Shown here piece after piece: positions 28,502 through 40,036 of a stretch of DNA of 64,000 bases (its first letter is position 1; every line of letters starts with the position of its first letter). The stretch is taken from NCBI RefSeq assembly GCF_900177295.1, contig NZ_FWZX01000033.1, forward strand, positions 1 through 64,000. Reading direction: 5' to 3'. Position numbers and translations under genes: made by a program. The notes under the pieces are model-generated. The model did no database searches and was not told where the DNA came from. It saw nothing but the letters and a program-made list of their open reading frames with translations. The stretch is from Tistlia consotensis USBA 355. GTDB lineage: Bacteria; Pseudomonadota; Alphaproteobacteria; Kiloniellales; DSM-21159.

Positions 28502-29262
28502 CGCCGACCGCCCTGCGACCGGAGCGCGGCGCCGTGCCGCAACGGGACGACGGGGAGCGACCGCGCAAGACGTTGCATGGCCGCCGCCAGGGCAGACCCC
28601 TGCGCGGCGGCCTTCGCGATCTGGTCGAGCAGCGCCTGCCGGCGTTCGAGCTCCGGCTGCCCGACGCGGGCCGGCTCGACCCGGCGGCGGCCTTCGAATC
28701 GCCGGGGCCGCGCCCGCGCGCGCTCTGGCTCGAGATCGGCTTCGGCGGCGGCGAGCACCTGGCCTGGCAGGCGGCGCGGCATCCCGAGGTCGGGATCATC
28801 GGCTGCGAGGTCTTCGTCAACGGCATCGCGACGCTGCTGCGCGCGCTCGAGGAGACCGGCAGCGGCAACGTCCGGATCTTCCGCGACGACGCGCGGCGGC
28901 TGATCGAGGCACTGCCCGACGCCTGCCTGGAGCGGGTCTTCCTGCTGTTTCCCGACCCCTGGCCGAAGCGACGCCACGCCAAGCGCCGCTTCGTGGCGCC
29001 GGCGACGCTCGACGCCCTGGCCCGGGTGCTGCGCCCGGGCGGCGAGCTCAGGGTCGCCAGCGACGATCCGACCTACCAAGCCTGGGCGCTCGCCCACCTG
29101 CTGGCGCACCCGGCCTTCGCCTGGACCGCGAAAAGCGCCGCCGACTGGCGCCGGCGGCCGGCCGACTGGCCGCCGACCCGCTACGAAGCCAAGGCGCTGG
29201 AGAGCGGCCGGCACCCCGTCTATTTGGCCTTCCAACGCGTCGCACGCGCAGAATGCCCTTGA
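28498..29262 (+). CDS. trmB: tRNA (guanine-N7-)-methyltransferase
   Basis: Methylates G46 of tRNA. The 254-residue reading uses the GTG overlapping the metK stop; a GTG at 28534 with a ggag sequence nine bases ahead would give a shorter start and is almost equally likely. The SAM-binding motif is [34 protein letters not shown] and the catalytic/tRNA-binding block is [33 protein letters not shown] and the end [24 protein letters not shown] match the family. Confidence 0.95.
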
Positions 29263-29341
29263 AATCTGGCCTGCTTCGCGCTTAATTCCCCAGCAAGCCA
29301 TAGGGCTTGACGGAATGACGATCCGTTAAGTCAGAGAAAAC

Positions 29342-29368
29342 ATGGTGGGCCAACGGCCCGCCATTTTT
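29342..29368 (+). terminator. hairpin with T-run between trmB and rimP (terminator or attenuator)
   Basis: A 10-bp stem with one G-U pair (atggtgggcc at 29342-29351, ggcccgccat at 29355-29364) and a 3-base loop runs into TTTT. It has the form of an intrinsic terminator, 80 bases after trmB. I recall the same hairpin in front of rimP-nusA in other alphaproteobacteria, where it may attenuate the operon under NusA control. Confidence 0.65.
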
Positions 29369-29392
29369 GTTGGTCCAACCCCAACTGTCGGA

Positions 29393-29983
29393 ATGGCGAA
29401 GGGCTTGAACGCGCAACCCGCGGGCGAAACGGATTATGGACAGGTGCTGCCGGCCGAGGCCGCAGCCTTCTCCCTGACCAGCGAAGGCAAGGCCGCCGAG
29501 GTCGAGCGCCTGATCGCACCCACGGTGGCCGACCTCGGCTTCGAGATCGTGCGCGTCCAGCTCGGCGGCGGCCAGCGCCGGCCGACCCTGCAGGTCATGA
29601 TCGAGCGGCCGGACGGCAGCCTGGCCATCGAGGACTGCGTCGCGGTCAGCCATGCCGTCTCGGCGCTGCTCGAGGTCGAGGACCCGATCGACGGCGCCTA
29701 CGAGCTCGAGGTCTCGTCGCCGGGCATCGACCGGCCGCTGACCCGGGCCAAGGACTTCCTGCGCTGGGCCGGCTACGAGGCGAAGGTCGAGCTCAAGCTG
29801 CCGATCGAGGGCCGCCGGCGCATCAAGGGCCGCCTGATCGGCCTGGAGGGAACGGACGTGATCCTGGCGGAAGCCGCCGGCCAGCCGCAGGTGCGCCTGC
29901 CCCTGTCCGCGATCGGCAAGGCCAAGCTGGTGTTGACCGACGATCTGCTCGCCGCCGGACAGGCCGGCGAGCCGGACGCCTGA
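29393..29983 (+). CDS. rimP: ribosome maturation factor RimP
   Basis: Assists 30S subunit assembly. From the ATG at 29393 it has 196 residues; the in-frame ATG at 29342 lies inside the leader hairpin and is less likely. The N-terminal domain shows VERLIAPTVADLGFEIVRVQLGGGQRRPTLQVMIERPDG and the core YELEVSSPGIDRPLTRAKDFLRWAG. The C-terminal SH3-like domain is KVELKLPIEGRRRIKGRLIGLEG. It opens the rimP-nusA-ylxR-infB operon, where nusA starts 17 bases later. Confidence 0.93.
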   Translation: MAKGLNAQPAGETDYGQVLPAEAAAFSLTSEGKAAEVERLIAPTVADLGFEIVRVQLGGGQRRPTLQVMIERPDGSLAIEDCVAVSHAVSALLEVEDPIDGAYELEVSSPGIDRPLTRAKDFLRWAGYEAKVELKLPIEGRRRIKGRLIGLEGTDVILAEAAGQPQVRLPLSAIGKAKLVLTDDLLAAGQAGEPDA

Positions 29984-30000
29984 GTTTGGGAAGAGGAACG

Positions 30001-31563
30001 ATGGAACCGCAGACCCTGCACCGTACCGAGCTGCTGCAAGTGGCGGAGGCCGTAGCCCGTGAGAAGGGCATCGAGCCCGGCGAGGTGATCGTCGCCATGG
30101 AGCAGGCGATCCAGAAGGCCGGCCGCGCGAAGTACGGTCAGGAGCACGACATCCGGGCCGAGATGGACCGCCGCACCGGCGAGATCCGGCTGCGCCGCTA
30201 CCTGACGGTCGCCGATCCAATCGAGAACGAGTTCACCGAGGTCGACCTCAAGACCGCGCAGCTGCGCAAGCCTGACGCCAAGCTCGGCGACGTGCTGATC
30301 GACGAGCTGCCGCCGATCGACCTCGGCCGCATCGCCGCCCAGACCGCCAAGCAGGTCATCGTCCAGAAGGTCCGCGAGGCCGAGCGCACCCGCCAGTACG
30401 AGGAGTACAAGGACCGGGTCGGCGAGATCGTCAACGGCATCGTCAAGCGCGTCGAGTTCGGCAACGTCACGGTCGACCTGGGCAAGGCCGAGGCAATGAT
30501 GCGCCGCGACGAGACGCTGCCGCGCGAGAGCCATCGCACCGGCGACCGCGTGCGCGCCTACATCTACGACGTCCGCCAGGAGATGCGCGGGCCGCAGATC
30601 TTCCTGTCGCGCGCCCATCCGCAGTTCATGGCCAAGCTGTTCGCCCAGGAAGTGCCGGAGATCTACGACGGCATCATCGAGATCAAGTCGGTCGCCCGTG
30701 ATCCGGGCAGCCGCGCCAAGATCGCGGTGATCAGCCACGACTCCTCGATCGACCCGGTCGGCGCCTGCGTCGGCATGCGCGGCAGCCGCGTCCAGGCGGT
30801 GGTCGGCGAGCTGCAGGGCGAGAAGATCGACATCATCCCCTGGTCGCCGGACCCGGCGACCTTCGTGGTCAACGCCCTGGCGCCGGCCGAGGTCACCAAG
30901 GTCGTGCTCGACGAGGAGCAGGGCCGCATCGAGGTCGTGGTCCCCGACGAGCAGCTGTCGCTGGCGATCGGCCGGCGCGGCCAGAACGTCCGCCTCGCCT
31001 CGCAGCTGACCGGCTGGGACATCGACATCCTGACCGAGGAGGAGGAGAGCGCGCGGCGTCAGGAGGAGTTCCGCAGCCGCTCGCAGATGTTCATCGACGC
31101 GCTCGACGTCGACGACGTGATCGCCCACCTGCTGGTCGCCGAGGGCTTCACCTCGGTCGAGCAGGTCGCCTACGTGCCGCTCGACGACCTGAGCGACATC
31201 GAGGGCTTCGACGAGGAGGTCGCCGAGGAGCTGCGCCAGCGCGCCCAGAACTTCCTCGACGAGCAGGAACGCCAGAACCAGGAGCAGCGGCGCACGCTCG
31301 GCGTGACCGACGAGGTCGCGGCGATCGAGGGCCTGAGCGCGGCCATGCTGGTGCGGCTCGGCGAGAAGGGCATCAAGACGCTCGACGATCTGGGCGACCT
31401 GGCCGGTGACGAGCTGGTCGAGCTGCTCGGCGAGCTGGCGCCCGGCGAGGAAGAGGCCAACAACATCATCATGGCGGCCCGCGCCCACTGGTTCGAGAAC
31501 GAGCCGGCCGGGGCCGCCGCCGGGGACGAGCCCCAGGAGACGGAGGCCGGCGAAGAGGCGTGA
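30001..31563 (+). CDS. nusA: transcription termination/antitermination protein NusA
   Basis: RNA polymerase-associated elongation factor. The 520-residue protein starts at the ATG at 30001 with agagga before it. Domain order: N-terminal RNAP-binding domain, S1 ([27 protein letters not shown]), KH1 ([39 protein letters not shown]) and KH2 ([25 protein letters not shown]). Two C-terminal helix-hairpin-helix repeats ([42 protein letters not shown]) and an acidic tail follow. Its stop overlaps the GTG of ylxR. Confidence 0.97.
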   Translation: MEPQTLHRTELLQVAEAVAREKGIEPGEVIVAMEQAIQKAGRAKYGQEHDIRAEMDRRTGEIRLRRYLTVADPIENEFTEVDLKTAQLRKPDAKLGDVLIDELPPIDLGRIAAQTAKQVIVQKVREAERTRQYEEYKDRVGEIVNGIVKRVEFGNVTVDLGKAEAMMRRDETLPRESHRTGDRVRAYIYDVRQEMRGPQIFLSRAHPQFMAKLFAQEVPEIYDGIIEIKSVARDPGSRAKIAVISHDSSIDPVGACVGMRGSRVQAVVGELQGEKIDIIPWSPDPATFVVNALAPAEVTKVVLDEEQGRIEVVVPDEQLSLAIGRRGQNVRLASQLTGWDIDILTEEEESARRQEEFRSRSQMFIDALDVDDVIAHLLVAEGFTSVEQVAYVPLDDLSDIEGFDEEVAEELRQRAQNFLDEQERQNQEQRRTLGVTDEVAAIEGLSAAMLVRLGEKGIKTLDDLGDLAGDELVELLGELAPGEEEANNIIMAARAHWFENEPAGAAAGDEPQETEAGEEA

Positions 31564-32249
31564 TGCTGGCGGAGATGCAACAGCCCCTGGCGGAGACGGC
31601 CGAGGATCTCGGGCTCGACGAGCCCGATTCCGGCCCGGTCCGCCGTTGCCTGGTGAGCGGCGAGCGCCTGCCGAAGGAGGAGCTGTTGCGTCTGGTCGTC
31701 GGTCCCGACGGCGCGCTGGTGCCCGACCTGGCCGAGCGCCTGCCGGGACGCGGCCTGTGGATCCGGCCGCGCCGGGAGCTGGTCGAGACCGCGGTCAAGC
31801 GCCGTCTCTTCGCACGCGCCGCCAAGGCGCCGGTCACGGTGCCGGCCGACCTCGCGGAGCAGCTCGGCAGGCTGCTGCGGCGGCGGACCCTGGAGCGGAT
31901 CGGCCTGGCCAAGCGCGCCGGCGCCCTGGCGGTCGGCCACGACCAGGTCCGTGCGGTGCTGGACTCCGGCCGCGCGCTGTCGTTGATTCAGGCGAGCGAC
32001 GGCTCGATCAGCGAGCGGGATCGCATCGCCGCGCTCGGCCGCGGCCGCAATCCCGGCCTCGTGGTCTGGCGCCTGCTCGGCTCGGCCGAGCTCGGCGAGG
32101 CCCTCGGACGCGCGACGGCCGTGCACTTGGCCGTGACCGACGCTAGGATGGCGGCCCGCCTGGACCGGGACCTCCGGCGGCTCGCAGACTACGAGACGAC
32201 GGCCTCGAACGACACGCCCGACACGGCACCCGGCGCACCGGTGGAATGA
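31560..32249 (+). CDS. ylxR: YlxR (DUF448) RNA-binding protein fused to an L7Ae-like domain
   Basis: A 229-residue fusion typical of alphaproteobacteria. The N-terminal DUF448 domain shows [57 protein letters not shown], with the conserved G-R-G-x-W. The second domain ([42 protein letters not shown]) is L7Ae/L30e-like. Family members act as nucleoid or RNA-binding regulators. Starts: GTG at 31560 overlaps nusA, with ATG at 31563 as alternative. The stop overlaps infB (ATGA). Confidence 0.9.
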   Translation: MMLAEMQQPLAETAEDLGLDEPDSGPVRRCLVSGERLPKEELLRLVVGPDGALVPDLAERLPGRGLWIRPRRELVETAVKRRLFARAAKAPVTVPADLAEQLGRLLRRRTLERIGLAKRAGALAVGHDQVRAVLDSGRALSLIQASDGSISERDRIAALGRGRNPGLVVWRLLGSAELGEALGRATAVHLAVTDARMAARLDRDLRRLADYETTASNDTPDTAPGAPVE

Positions 32250-34873
32250 GAGTTCTGGAAGACATGAGCACGAACAACGAAAGCCAAGAGGCCAAGAAGC
32301 CGCTGACGCTGAACCGGCCGAAGAAGCTCGAGCTGAAGAAGACGGTCGAGACCGGCCAGGTCCGCCAGTCCTTCAGCCACGGCCGCACCAAGACCGTCCA
32401 GGTCGAGGTCAAGCGCAAGCGCACCTACCGGCCCGGCGACGGCGGCAAGATGACCGCGGTGGCCGAGGAGGCCCAGGCCGAGGAGGCGGAGGCGGAGGCG
32501 CGGCAGCGTCCGATCCCCGAGGCGCTGCGCAACCTGCGGCCGGAGGAGCGCGAGGCGCGGATGCGCGCGCTCGAGCAGGCCAAGGAGGACACGGCGCGCC
32601 GCGAGGCCGAGGAAGCCGAGCGCCGGCAGCGCGAGGCCGAGGAGGCCGAGCGTCGCCGCCTGGAGGCCGAGGAGCGCGCCCGGCGCGAGGCCGACGAGGC
32701 CGCGCGCCGTGCTGCGGCGGGCCTGCCCGAAGCACCGGCCGCCGCCGAGGTTGCCGAGCCCGAGGCGCCGGCCGAGGCCGGCCCGGCCGAGCCGGAGCCC
32801 GAGGCTGCCGAGCCGGCGGGCGAGCCGGCCGCCGCGCCGGTCGCGCGCGAGGTCGAGCGGGTCGCCCGTCCGACGCCGAAGACCCGCGAGGCCGAGCAGG
32901 AAGAGGCCCGGCTGGTCAAGAAGAAGGTCGCCGCCAAGGCGCCGGCGCCGTCGCGCGCCAAGGGCGAGCCGAAGCGCCGCCAGGGCAAGCTGACGATCAG
33001 CCAGGCGCTCGACGACGAAGGCAACGAGGACAGGATCCGCTCGCTGGCCGCGGTGCGCCGCCAGCGCGAGCGCGAGAAGCAGCGTGCCCGCGAGCAGCTG
33101 CAGTCAGGACAGAAAATCGTGCGTGAGGTCACCATTCCCGAGGCGATCACCGTCCAGGAGCTGGCCAACCGCATGGCCGAGCGCGGCGGCGAAGTAGTCA
33201 AGACGCTGATGAAGATGGGCGTCATGGCGACGATCACCCAGTCGATCGACGCCGACACGGCGGAGCTGGTGGTCGAGGAGTTCGGCCATCGCTCGAAGCG
33301 CGTCTCGGCCCAGGACGTCGAGATCGGCCTGCGCGGCAGCGCCGACGACGACGCCCTGCTCCGGCCGCGCGCGCCGGTCGTCACGGTCATGGGCCATGTC
33401 GACCACGGCAAGACCTCGCTGCTCGACGCCCTGCGCAAGACCGACGTTGCGGCCCACGAGGCCGGCGGCATCACCCAGCACATCGGCGCCTACCAGATCG
33501 AGGTGCCGAGCGGCGACAAGATCACCTTCCTGGACACGCCGGGCCACGCCGCCTTCTCGGAGATGCGCTCGCGCGGCGCCAACGTCACCGACATCGTCAT
33601 CCTGGTGGTCGCCGCCGACGACGGCATCATGGCCCAGACGATCGAGGCGATTAACCACGCCAAGGCCGCCGGCGTGCCGATCATCGTCGCGATCAACAAG
33701 ATCGACGTGCCGGGCGCCAACCCGAACAAGGTGAAGCAGGCGCTGCTGCAGCACGAGCTGGTGCCCGAGGACATGGGCGGCGACGTGATCTGCGTCGAGG
33801 TCTCGGCCAAGACCCGCCAGGGCCTGGACAACCTGCTCGACATCCTGCTGCTGCAGGCCGAGCTGCTCGAGCTCAAGGCCAACCCGGAGCGCAATGCCGA
33901 AGGCACGGTCGTCGAATCGAAGCTGGAGCAGGGCCGCGGCGCCGTCGCCACGGTGCTGGTGCAGCGCGGCACCCTGAAGGTCGGCGACATCTTCGTCGCC
34001 GGCGCCGAGTCGGGCCGCGTCCGCGCGCTGCTCAACGACCGCGGCGAGCGCGTCGAGAGCGCCGGCCCGTCGGTGCCGGTCGAGGTGCTCGGCCTGTCGG
34101 GCACGCCCGAGGCCGGCGACGACCTGGTCGTCGTCGAGGACGAGGCCCGGGCCCGCGAGATCGCCAGCTTCCGCGCCGACAAGAAGAAGACGGCAACGAT
34201 GGCGACCCAGGGCCGCGGCACTCTGGAGCAGATGCTCAGCGCGATCCGCGAGGGCGAAGCCAAGACCATGCCGCTGATCGTCAAGGCCGACGTGCACGGC
34301 TCGCTGGAGGCGATCCTGGGCGCGCTGGAGAAGATGGCGACCGAGGAGGTCCGGCCGGAGATCCTGCACTCGGCGGTCGGCGGCATCAACGAGTCGGACG
34401 TCACCCTGGCCCGCGCCTCGGGCGCCATGATCCTGGCGTTCAACGTGCGCGCCAACGCCCAGGCCAGGGACCTCGCCAAGCGCGACGGCGTCGACATCCG
34501 CTACTACTCGATCATCTACGAGCTGATCGACGAGATGCGGAAGGCGCTGGGCGGCCTGCTGGCCCCCGAGCAGCGCGAGGTCTTCCTGGGCTACGCCGAG
34601 ATCCGCGAGGTCTTCAACATCACCAAGGTCGGCAAGGTCGCCGGCTGCATGGTCACCGAGGGCACCGTCAAGCGCGGCGCCAAGGTGCGCCTGCTGCGCG
34701 ACGACGTGGTCGTCCATGCCGGCACCTTGAAGACCCTGAAGCGCTTCAAGGACGAGGTCCGCGAGGTCCAGCAGGGCTACGAGTGCGGCATGGCCTTCGA
34801 GCACTACGAGGACATCGCCGTCGGCGACAGGATCGAGTGCTACGAGGTCGAGGAGGTGGCGCGCACGCTCTAG
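32246..34873 (+). CDS. infB: translation initiation factor IF-2
   Basis: GTPase that places initiator tRNA on the ribosome. The 875-residue protein has a long, charged, Ala/Glu/Arg-rich N-terminal region (residues 70-250, coiled-coil-like) and the conserved start [40 protein letters not shown]. The GTPase domain has G1 [12 protein letters not shown] near residue 383, G3 DTPGHAAF and G4 NKID. The ATG at 32246 overlaps the ylxR stop; the ATG at 32264 is an alternative six codons later. Domains IV-VI are complete and end at EEVARTL. Confidence 0.97.
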   Translation: MRVLEDMSTNNESQEAKKPLTLNRPKKLELKKTVETGQVRQSFSHGRTKTVQVEVKRKRTYRPGDGGKMTAVAEEAQAEEAEAEARQRPIPEALRNLRPEEREARMRALEQAKEDTARREAEEAERRQREAEEAERRRLEAEERARREADEAARRAAAGLPEAPAAAEVAEPEAPAEAGPAEPEPEAAEPAGEPAAAPVAREVERVARPTPKTREAEQEEARLVKKKVAAKAPAPSRAKGEPKRRQGKLTISQALDDEGNEDRIRSLAAVRRQREREKQRAREQLQSGQKIVREVTIPEAITVQELANRMAERGGEVVKTLMKMGVMATITQSIDADTAELVVEEFGHRSKRVSAQDVEIGLRGSADDDALLRPRAPVVTVMGHVDHGKTSLLDALRKTDVAAHEAGGITQHIGAYQIEVPSGDKITFLDTPGHAAFSEMRSRGANVTDIVILVVAADDGIMAQTIEAINHAKAAGVPIIVAINKIDVPGANPNKVKQALLQHELVPEDMGGDVICVEVSAKTRQGLDNLLDILLLQAELLELKANPERNAEGTVVESKLEQGRGAVATVLVQRGTLKVGDIFVAGAESGRVRALLNDRGERVESAGPSVPVEVLGLSGTPEAGDDLVVVEDEARAREIASFRADKKKTATMATQGRGTLEQMLSAIREGEAKTMPLIVKADVHGSLEAILGALEKMATEEVRPEILHSAVGGINESDVTLARASGAMILAFNVRANAQARDLAKRDGVDIRYYSIIYELIDEMRKALGGLLAPEQREVFLGYAEIREVFNITKVGKVAGCMVTEGTVKRGAKVRLLRDDVVVHAGTLKTLKRFKDEVREVQQGYECGMAFEHYEDIAVGDRIECYEVEEVARTL

Positions 34874-34935
34874 GACGCGGCCGCCCCGCCGCGTCCTGAG
34901 CGGTCGCCCGCCGGCCGTTTTCGGGAACTTCGATC

Positions 34936-35367
34936 ATGACACGCAGTCGCGGCGCCAAGGCGCCGTCCCAGCGGCAGCTGCGCGTCGGCGAGGAGCTGCG
35001 CCACGTGATGGCGCGCCTGCTCAACGCCGGCGAGGCGCACGACCCCGACCTCGCCGGCGCCAGCATCACCGTCTCGGAGGTCCGGGTCAGCCCGGACCTG
35101 AAGAACGCGACGGTCTTCGTGCTGCCCCTGGCGGGACGGCAGGAGGCCTCGGTGCTGGCCGCCCTGAAGCGCGCCGCGCCGTTCTTCCGGCACCGCCTGG
35201 CCGAGGAGATGACGCTGCGCTTCACGCCGCGCCTGTCGTTCCAGCTCGACCACTCCTTCGAGGAAGCCGACCGCATCGAGCGCCTGCTGCACAGCGAGCG
35301 GGTGCGCCAGGATCTCGCCGCGGAGGGCGAGGCGGAGCAAGCCGAGGACGACGATGGCGAAGACTAG
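34936..35367 (+). CDS. rbfA: 30S ribosome-binding factor A
   Basis: Cold-associated 16S rRNA maturation factor. The 143-residue protein has the KH-like core RQLRVGEELRHVMARLLNAGEAHDPDLAGASITVSEVRVSPDLKNATVFVLPL and the C-terminal FFRHRLAEEMTLRFTPRLSFQLDHSFEEADRIERLL. The tail is acidic ([14 protein letters not shown]). The gene overlaps truB by 14 bases and follows infB by 62 bases, so the chain infB-rbfA-truB is a likely operon. Confidence 0.95.
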   Translation: MTRSRGAKAPSQRQLRVGEELRHVMARLLNAGEAHDPDLAGASITVSEVRVSPDLKNATVFVLPLAGRQEASVLAALKRAAPFFRHRLAEEMTLRFTPRLSFQLDHSFEEADRIERLLHSERVRQDLAAEGEAEQAEDDDGED

Positions 35368-36283
35368 GACCAGGGGCCGGCCGCTGAACGGCTGGCTGGT
35401 CGTCGACAAGCCGTCCGGCATGACCTCGACCGACGTCGTCAACCGCGTGCGGCGCCGGCTCGACGCCCGCAAGGTCGGCCACGGCGGCACGCTCGATCCG
35501 CTGGCGACCGGCCTGCTGCCGCTCGCCTTCGGCGAGGCGACCAAGACCGTCGCCTACGTCATGGACGGCGACAAGACCTACCGCTTCACCGTGCGCTGGG
35601 GCCAGGCGACCGACAGCGACGACGCCGAGGGCGCGGTGATCGCCGAGCGACCCGAGCGGCCGACGCGGGCCGCGATCGAGGCGACGCTGCCGCGCTTCGT
35701 CGGCGAGATCGAGCAGGTGCCGCCGGCCTATTCGGCGATCAAGGTCGAGGGCCAGCGCGCCTACGACCTGGCGCGCGAAGGCGAGGCGCCGCAGCTCAAG
35801 GCCCGCATCGTGCGCGTCGACCGCTTCGAGCTGATCGACCTGCCCGATCCCGACCACGGCGTCTTCGAGGTCGACTGCGGCAAGGGCACCTACATGCGCT
35901 CGCTGGCGCGCGACCTGGGCGAGGCGCTCGGCTGCCTCGGCCACATCGCCCAGTTGCGCCGCCTCGCCGTGGGACCCTTCACGGAAGAGGACGCGATTTC
36001 TCTGGACACCTTGGAGGCGAATGCCGATAGTGCGCGCCCCGAGGAGCTGCTGCTCCCAGTCGAGACCGCGCTGGACGACATCCCGGCACTGGCCTTGACG
36101 GAAGCGGAGGCGAGCCGGCTCAAGAGCGGACAGGCATTATCGATGCTGGCCCGCTCGAGCGCCGAACGGATCCGACACCTCGAACCGGGCGACATCGTCT
36201 GCGCCATGTCCGGCGGCAAGCCGGTGGCCATCTCCCGTTTCGAGGCCGGTGAGCTTCGCCCGATCCGCGTCATCAACCTCTGA
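35354..36283 (+). CDS. truB: tRNA pseudouridine-55 synthase
   Basis: Converts U55 of tRNA to pseudouridine. The 309-residue protein starts within the end of rbfA. Catalytic Asp lies in [23 protein letters not shown] near residue 44. Other family marks are [47 protein letters not shown] and [26 protein letters not shown]-terminal PUA-like part ([20 protein letters not shown]) follows. rpsO starts 13 bases after the stop. Confidence 0.96.
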   Translation: MAKTRTRGRPLNGWLVVDKPSGMTSTDVVNRVRRRLDARKVGHGGTLDPLATGLLPLAFGEATKTVAYVMDGDKTYRFTVRWGQATDSDDAEGAVIAERPERPTRAAIEATLPRFVGEIEQVPPAYSAIKVEGQRAYDLAREGEAPQLKARIVRVDRFELIDLPDPDHGVFEVDCGKGTYMRSLARDLGEALGCLGHIAQLRRLAVGPFTEEDAISLDTLEANADSARPEELLLPVETALDDIPALALTEAEASRLKSGQALSMLARSSAERIRHLEPGDIVCAMSGGKPVAISRFEAGELRPIRVINL

Positions 36284-36296
36284 CGAGGAGACACCG

Positions 36297-36566
36297 ATGT
36301 CGATCACTGCCGAGCGCAAGCAGGCGCTCATCGACGAGTATGCCACCAAGAGCGGCGATACCGGTTCGCCCGAGGTCCAGGTCGCGATCCTGACCGAGCG
36401 GATCAAGAACCTCACCGAGCACATGCAGACCCACAAGAAGGACTTCCACAGCCGCCGTGGTCTGCTGGTCATGGTCGGTCAGCGCCGACGCCTGCTCGAC
36501 TACGTCAAGAAGAAGGATCAGGGCCGCTACGAGGGGCTGATCCAGCGCCTGGGCCTGCGCCGCTGA
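36297..36566 (+). CDS. rpsO: 30S ribosomal protein S15
   Basis: Primary 16S rRNA-binding protein of 89 residues, typical in full: [56 protein letters not shown], ending [24 protein letters not shown]. The ATG at 36297 follows gaggag. It precedes pnp, with which it is cotranscribed and post-transcriptionally coordinated in many proteobacteria. Confidence 0.97.
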   Translation: MSITAERKQALIDEYATKSGDTGSPEVQVAILTERIKNLTEHMQTHKKDFHSRRGLLVMVGQRRRLLDYVKKKDQGRYEGLIQRLGLRR

Positions 36567-36879
36567 GCGGCGCCGGGACCCGGGACGACGACCCGATGCC
36601 CTGGCTTCCGCCCGCGCGAGACTCCGCCGGGCGGCCTGACCCAAAGCCGGGGCAGGGTCTTTCTCGCGTCACGATCGGCCGGACCGCGGGGCAGTCGCCC
36701 CGGCGGGCCCGGCCGTTTGAGCTGTTTCGTACGGGGCAGCGGGCGGACGGCCGGCCCGCCCCCTGCCCCTTCGCCGGGCCAACGCAAGCGGCGCCGTCAC
36801 GTCCCCGTTCGGGGGCGCCGCTTCCGCGGGTCCGGTGACACCGTCAGACCGGCCTCAAGACCGAAGGACCAAGATCCCG
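36567..36879 (+). promoter_or_regulatory. rpsO-pnp intergenic leader with two strong hairpins
   Basis: This 313-base gap holds no gene. One hairpin pairs ggggcagcgggc (from 36733) with gcccg...ctgcccc (to 36769). The other is a perfect 10-bp pair, aagcggcgcc (36786-36795) with ggcgccgctt (36814-36823), containing an inner cccc/gggg stem. In E. coli the pnp leader forms an RNase III-cut hairpin through which PNPase autoregulates; these stems are the likely equivalent. A tract like ttgagctgtttcgtacg near 36717 could hold a pnp promoter, but its -10 box is not convincing. Confidence 0.5.
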
Positions 36880-38994
<2,115 letters not shown>

Positions 38995-39021
38995 GGCCTC
39001 CGGCAGATCGGAAACGACGGC

Positions 39022-39047
39022 AAGGGCGGTCCCGCGGGGCCGCCCTT
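39022..39047 (+). terminator. GC-rich hairpin after pnp
   Basis: An 8-bp perfect stem (aagggcgg / ccgccctt) with a 10-base loop lies 27 bases after the pnp stop. No T-run follows, so it may be an RNA 3' stabiliser or a Rho-assisted terminator. Confidence 0.5.
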
Positions 39048-39066
39048 CGCCTATCGAGGAGGCGAG

Positions 39067-39819
39067 ATGTCCCTGGTCCTGCCGAGCGTGATCGGCCACC
39101 GCGGCGCGGCGCGCCATGCCCCCGAGAACACCCTGGCCGGCCTGCGCAAGGCGGCCGAGCAGCGGGTCCCCTGGGTCGAGTTCGACGTCATGCTGACCGC
39201 CGACGGCACGGCGGTGCTGCACCACGACGAGACCCTGAAGCGGATCACCGGTCTCGACCGGCCGATGGCCGAGCTGACCTACGCCGAGCTCGCCGGGCTC
39301 GACGCCGGCAGCTGGTTCGGCGCCGCCTTCGCCGACGAGCCGGTGCCGACCTTCGAGGAGGCCCTGGCCTGCCTCGGCGCGCTCGGGCTCGGCGCCAACG
39401 TCGAGATCAAGCCGACCGAAGGCCGCGAGGTCGAGACCGCCCGGGTGGCGGCGCGGATCCTCCGCCGCTGCTGGCCGGCGAGCCTGCCGCAGCCGCTGAT
39501 CTCCTCCTTCAGGCGGGCCAGCCTGGCGGCCATGCAGGCGGCCGCCCCCGAGCTGCCGCGCGGCCTGCTGGCGGAGGGCCTGCCCGACGACTGGCGCGCC
39601 GCCGTCGCCGAGCTCGGCTGCGCGAGCGTGCACCTCTGGCGCAAGAAGCTGACCCGTGCCGCCGTCGAGGCGGTCAAGACGGCCGGCTTCGGCCTGGCGG
39701 TCTACACGGTCAACGATCCCGAGGAGGCCGTGGCCTTCCGCGGCTGGGGCGTCGACGCGATCATCACCGACGATCCGCCGGCGATCCTTGCCGGCCTCGC
39801 CGCTGCCGGATTGGCTTGA
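39067..39819 (+). CDS. glycerophosphodiester phosphodiesterase (UgpQ-like)
   Basis: Hydrolyses glycerophosphodiesters to glycerol-3-phosphate and alcohol. The 250-residue soluble protein has GHRGAARHAPENTLAGL (catalytic His and Glu-Asn), WVEFDVMLTADGTAVLHHDETLKRITG (metal Glu/Asp and second His) and NVEIKP. The end AVYTVNDPEEAVAFRGWGVDAIITDDP is usual. aggaggcg precedes the ATG. There is no signal sequence, so it is cytoplasmic, unlike the membrane-anchored GDPD encoded at 61009-62118. The -35 box of the next small gene lies in its stop codon. Confidence 0.92.
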   Translation: MSLVLPSVIGHRGAARHAPENTLAGLRKAAEQRVPWVEFDVMLTADGTAVLHHDETLKRITGLDRPMAELTYAELAGLDAGSWFGAAFADEPVPTFEEALACLGALGLGANVEIKPTEGREVETARVAARILRRCWPASLPQPLISSFRRASLAAMQAAAPELPRGLLAEGLPDDWRAAVAELGCASVHLWRKKLTRAAVEAVKTAGFGLAVYTVNDPEEAVAFRGWGVDAIITDDPPAILAGLAAAGLA

Positions 39820-39844
39820 GCGGCGACCCGCCTGCGTCTATAAG
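39816..39844 (+). promoter_or_regulatory. promoter of the small basic ORF
   Basis: TTGAGC (39816-39821) and TATAAG (39839-39844) are exactly 17 bases apart. A transcript would start near 39851, only about 9 bases before the ribosome-binding site. Confidence 0.65.
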
Positions 39845-39872
39845 CGCCCCTTCCCAAGCAGGAGCACCCCAG

Positions 39873-39971
39873 ATGCGCAACATCAAGCGCAAGACCAACC
39901 GCCTGAAGGTCAAGCGTCTCGCCAAGCTGAAGAAGCGGCTGACGCGCAAGGTCGGCACGCCGCGCTGCTGA
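39873..39971 (+). CDS. 32-residue highly basic small protein, unknown
   Basis: A short ORF preceded by aggag (39860-39864, 8 bases before the ATG) and by its own promoter, and followed by a T-run terminator. The protein begins MRNIKRKTNRLKVKRLAK and ends in VGTPRC; 15 of 32 residues are Lys or Arg and there is no Asp or Glu. All eight Lys are AAG and all but one sense codon ends in G or C, matching highly expressed local genes. The composition resembles small ribosomal or RNA-binding proteins, or a nucleic-acid-binding peptide. I cannot name a family. Confidence 0.65.
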   Translation: MRNIKRKTNRLKVKRLAKLKKRLTRKVGTPRC

Positions 39972-40003
39972 CCGTCGGGGCCGGACCCGGTCCGGCCCCC
40001 GTC

Positions 40004-40033
40004 CGCCCGCCCGAGAGGCGGGCGATTTTTTTT
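40004..40033 (+). terminator. intrinsic terminator between the small ORF and fabI
   Basis: An 8-bp stem cgcccgcc/ggcgggcg with loop cgaga is followed by eight T after one A. It is the strongest intrinsic terminator in the window and ends the plus-strand small-ORF transcript. A second hairpin (ggggccgga/tccggcccc) lies just upstream. The fabI stop is at 40037 on the other strand, so plus-strand read-through into fabI is blocked. Confidence 0.85.
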
Positions 40034-40036
40034 CGG

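Noticed and set aside
32425-33483. Ser/Arg-rich minus-strand frame opposite infB
   Set aside because: Low-complexity shadow of the charged N-terminal region of IF-2.
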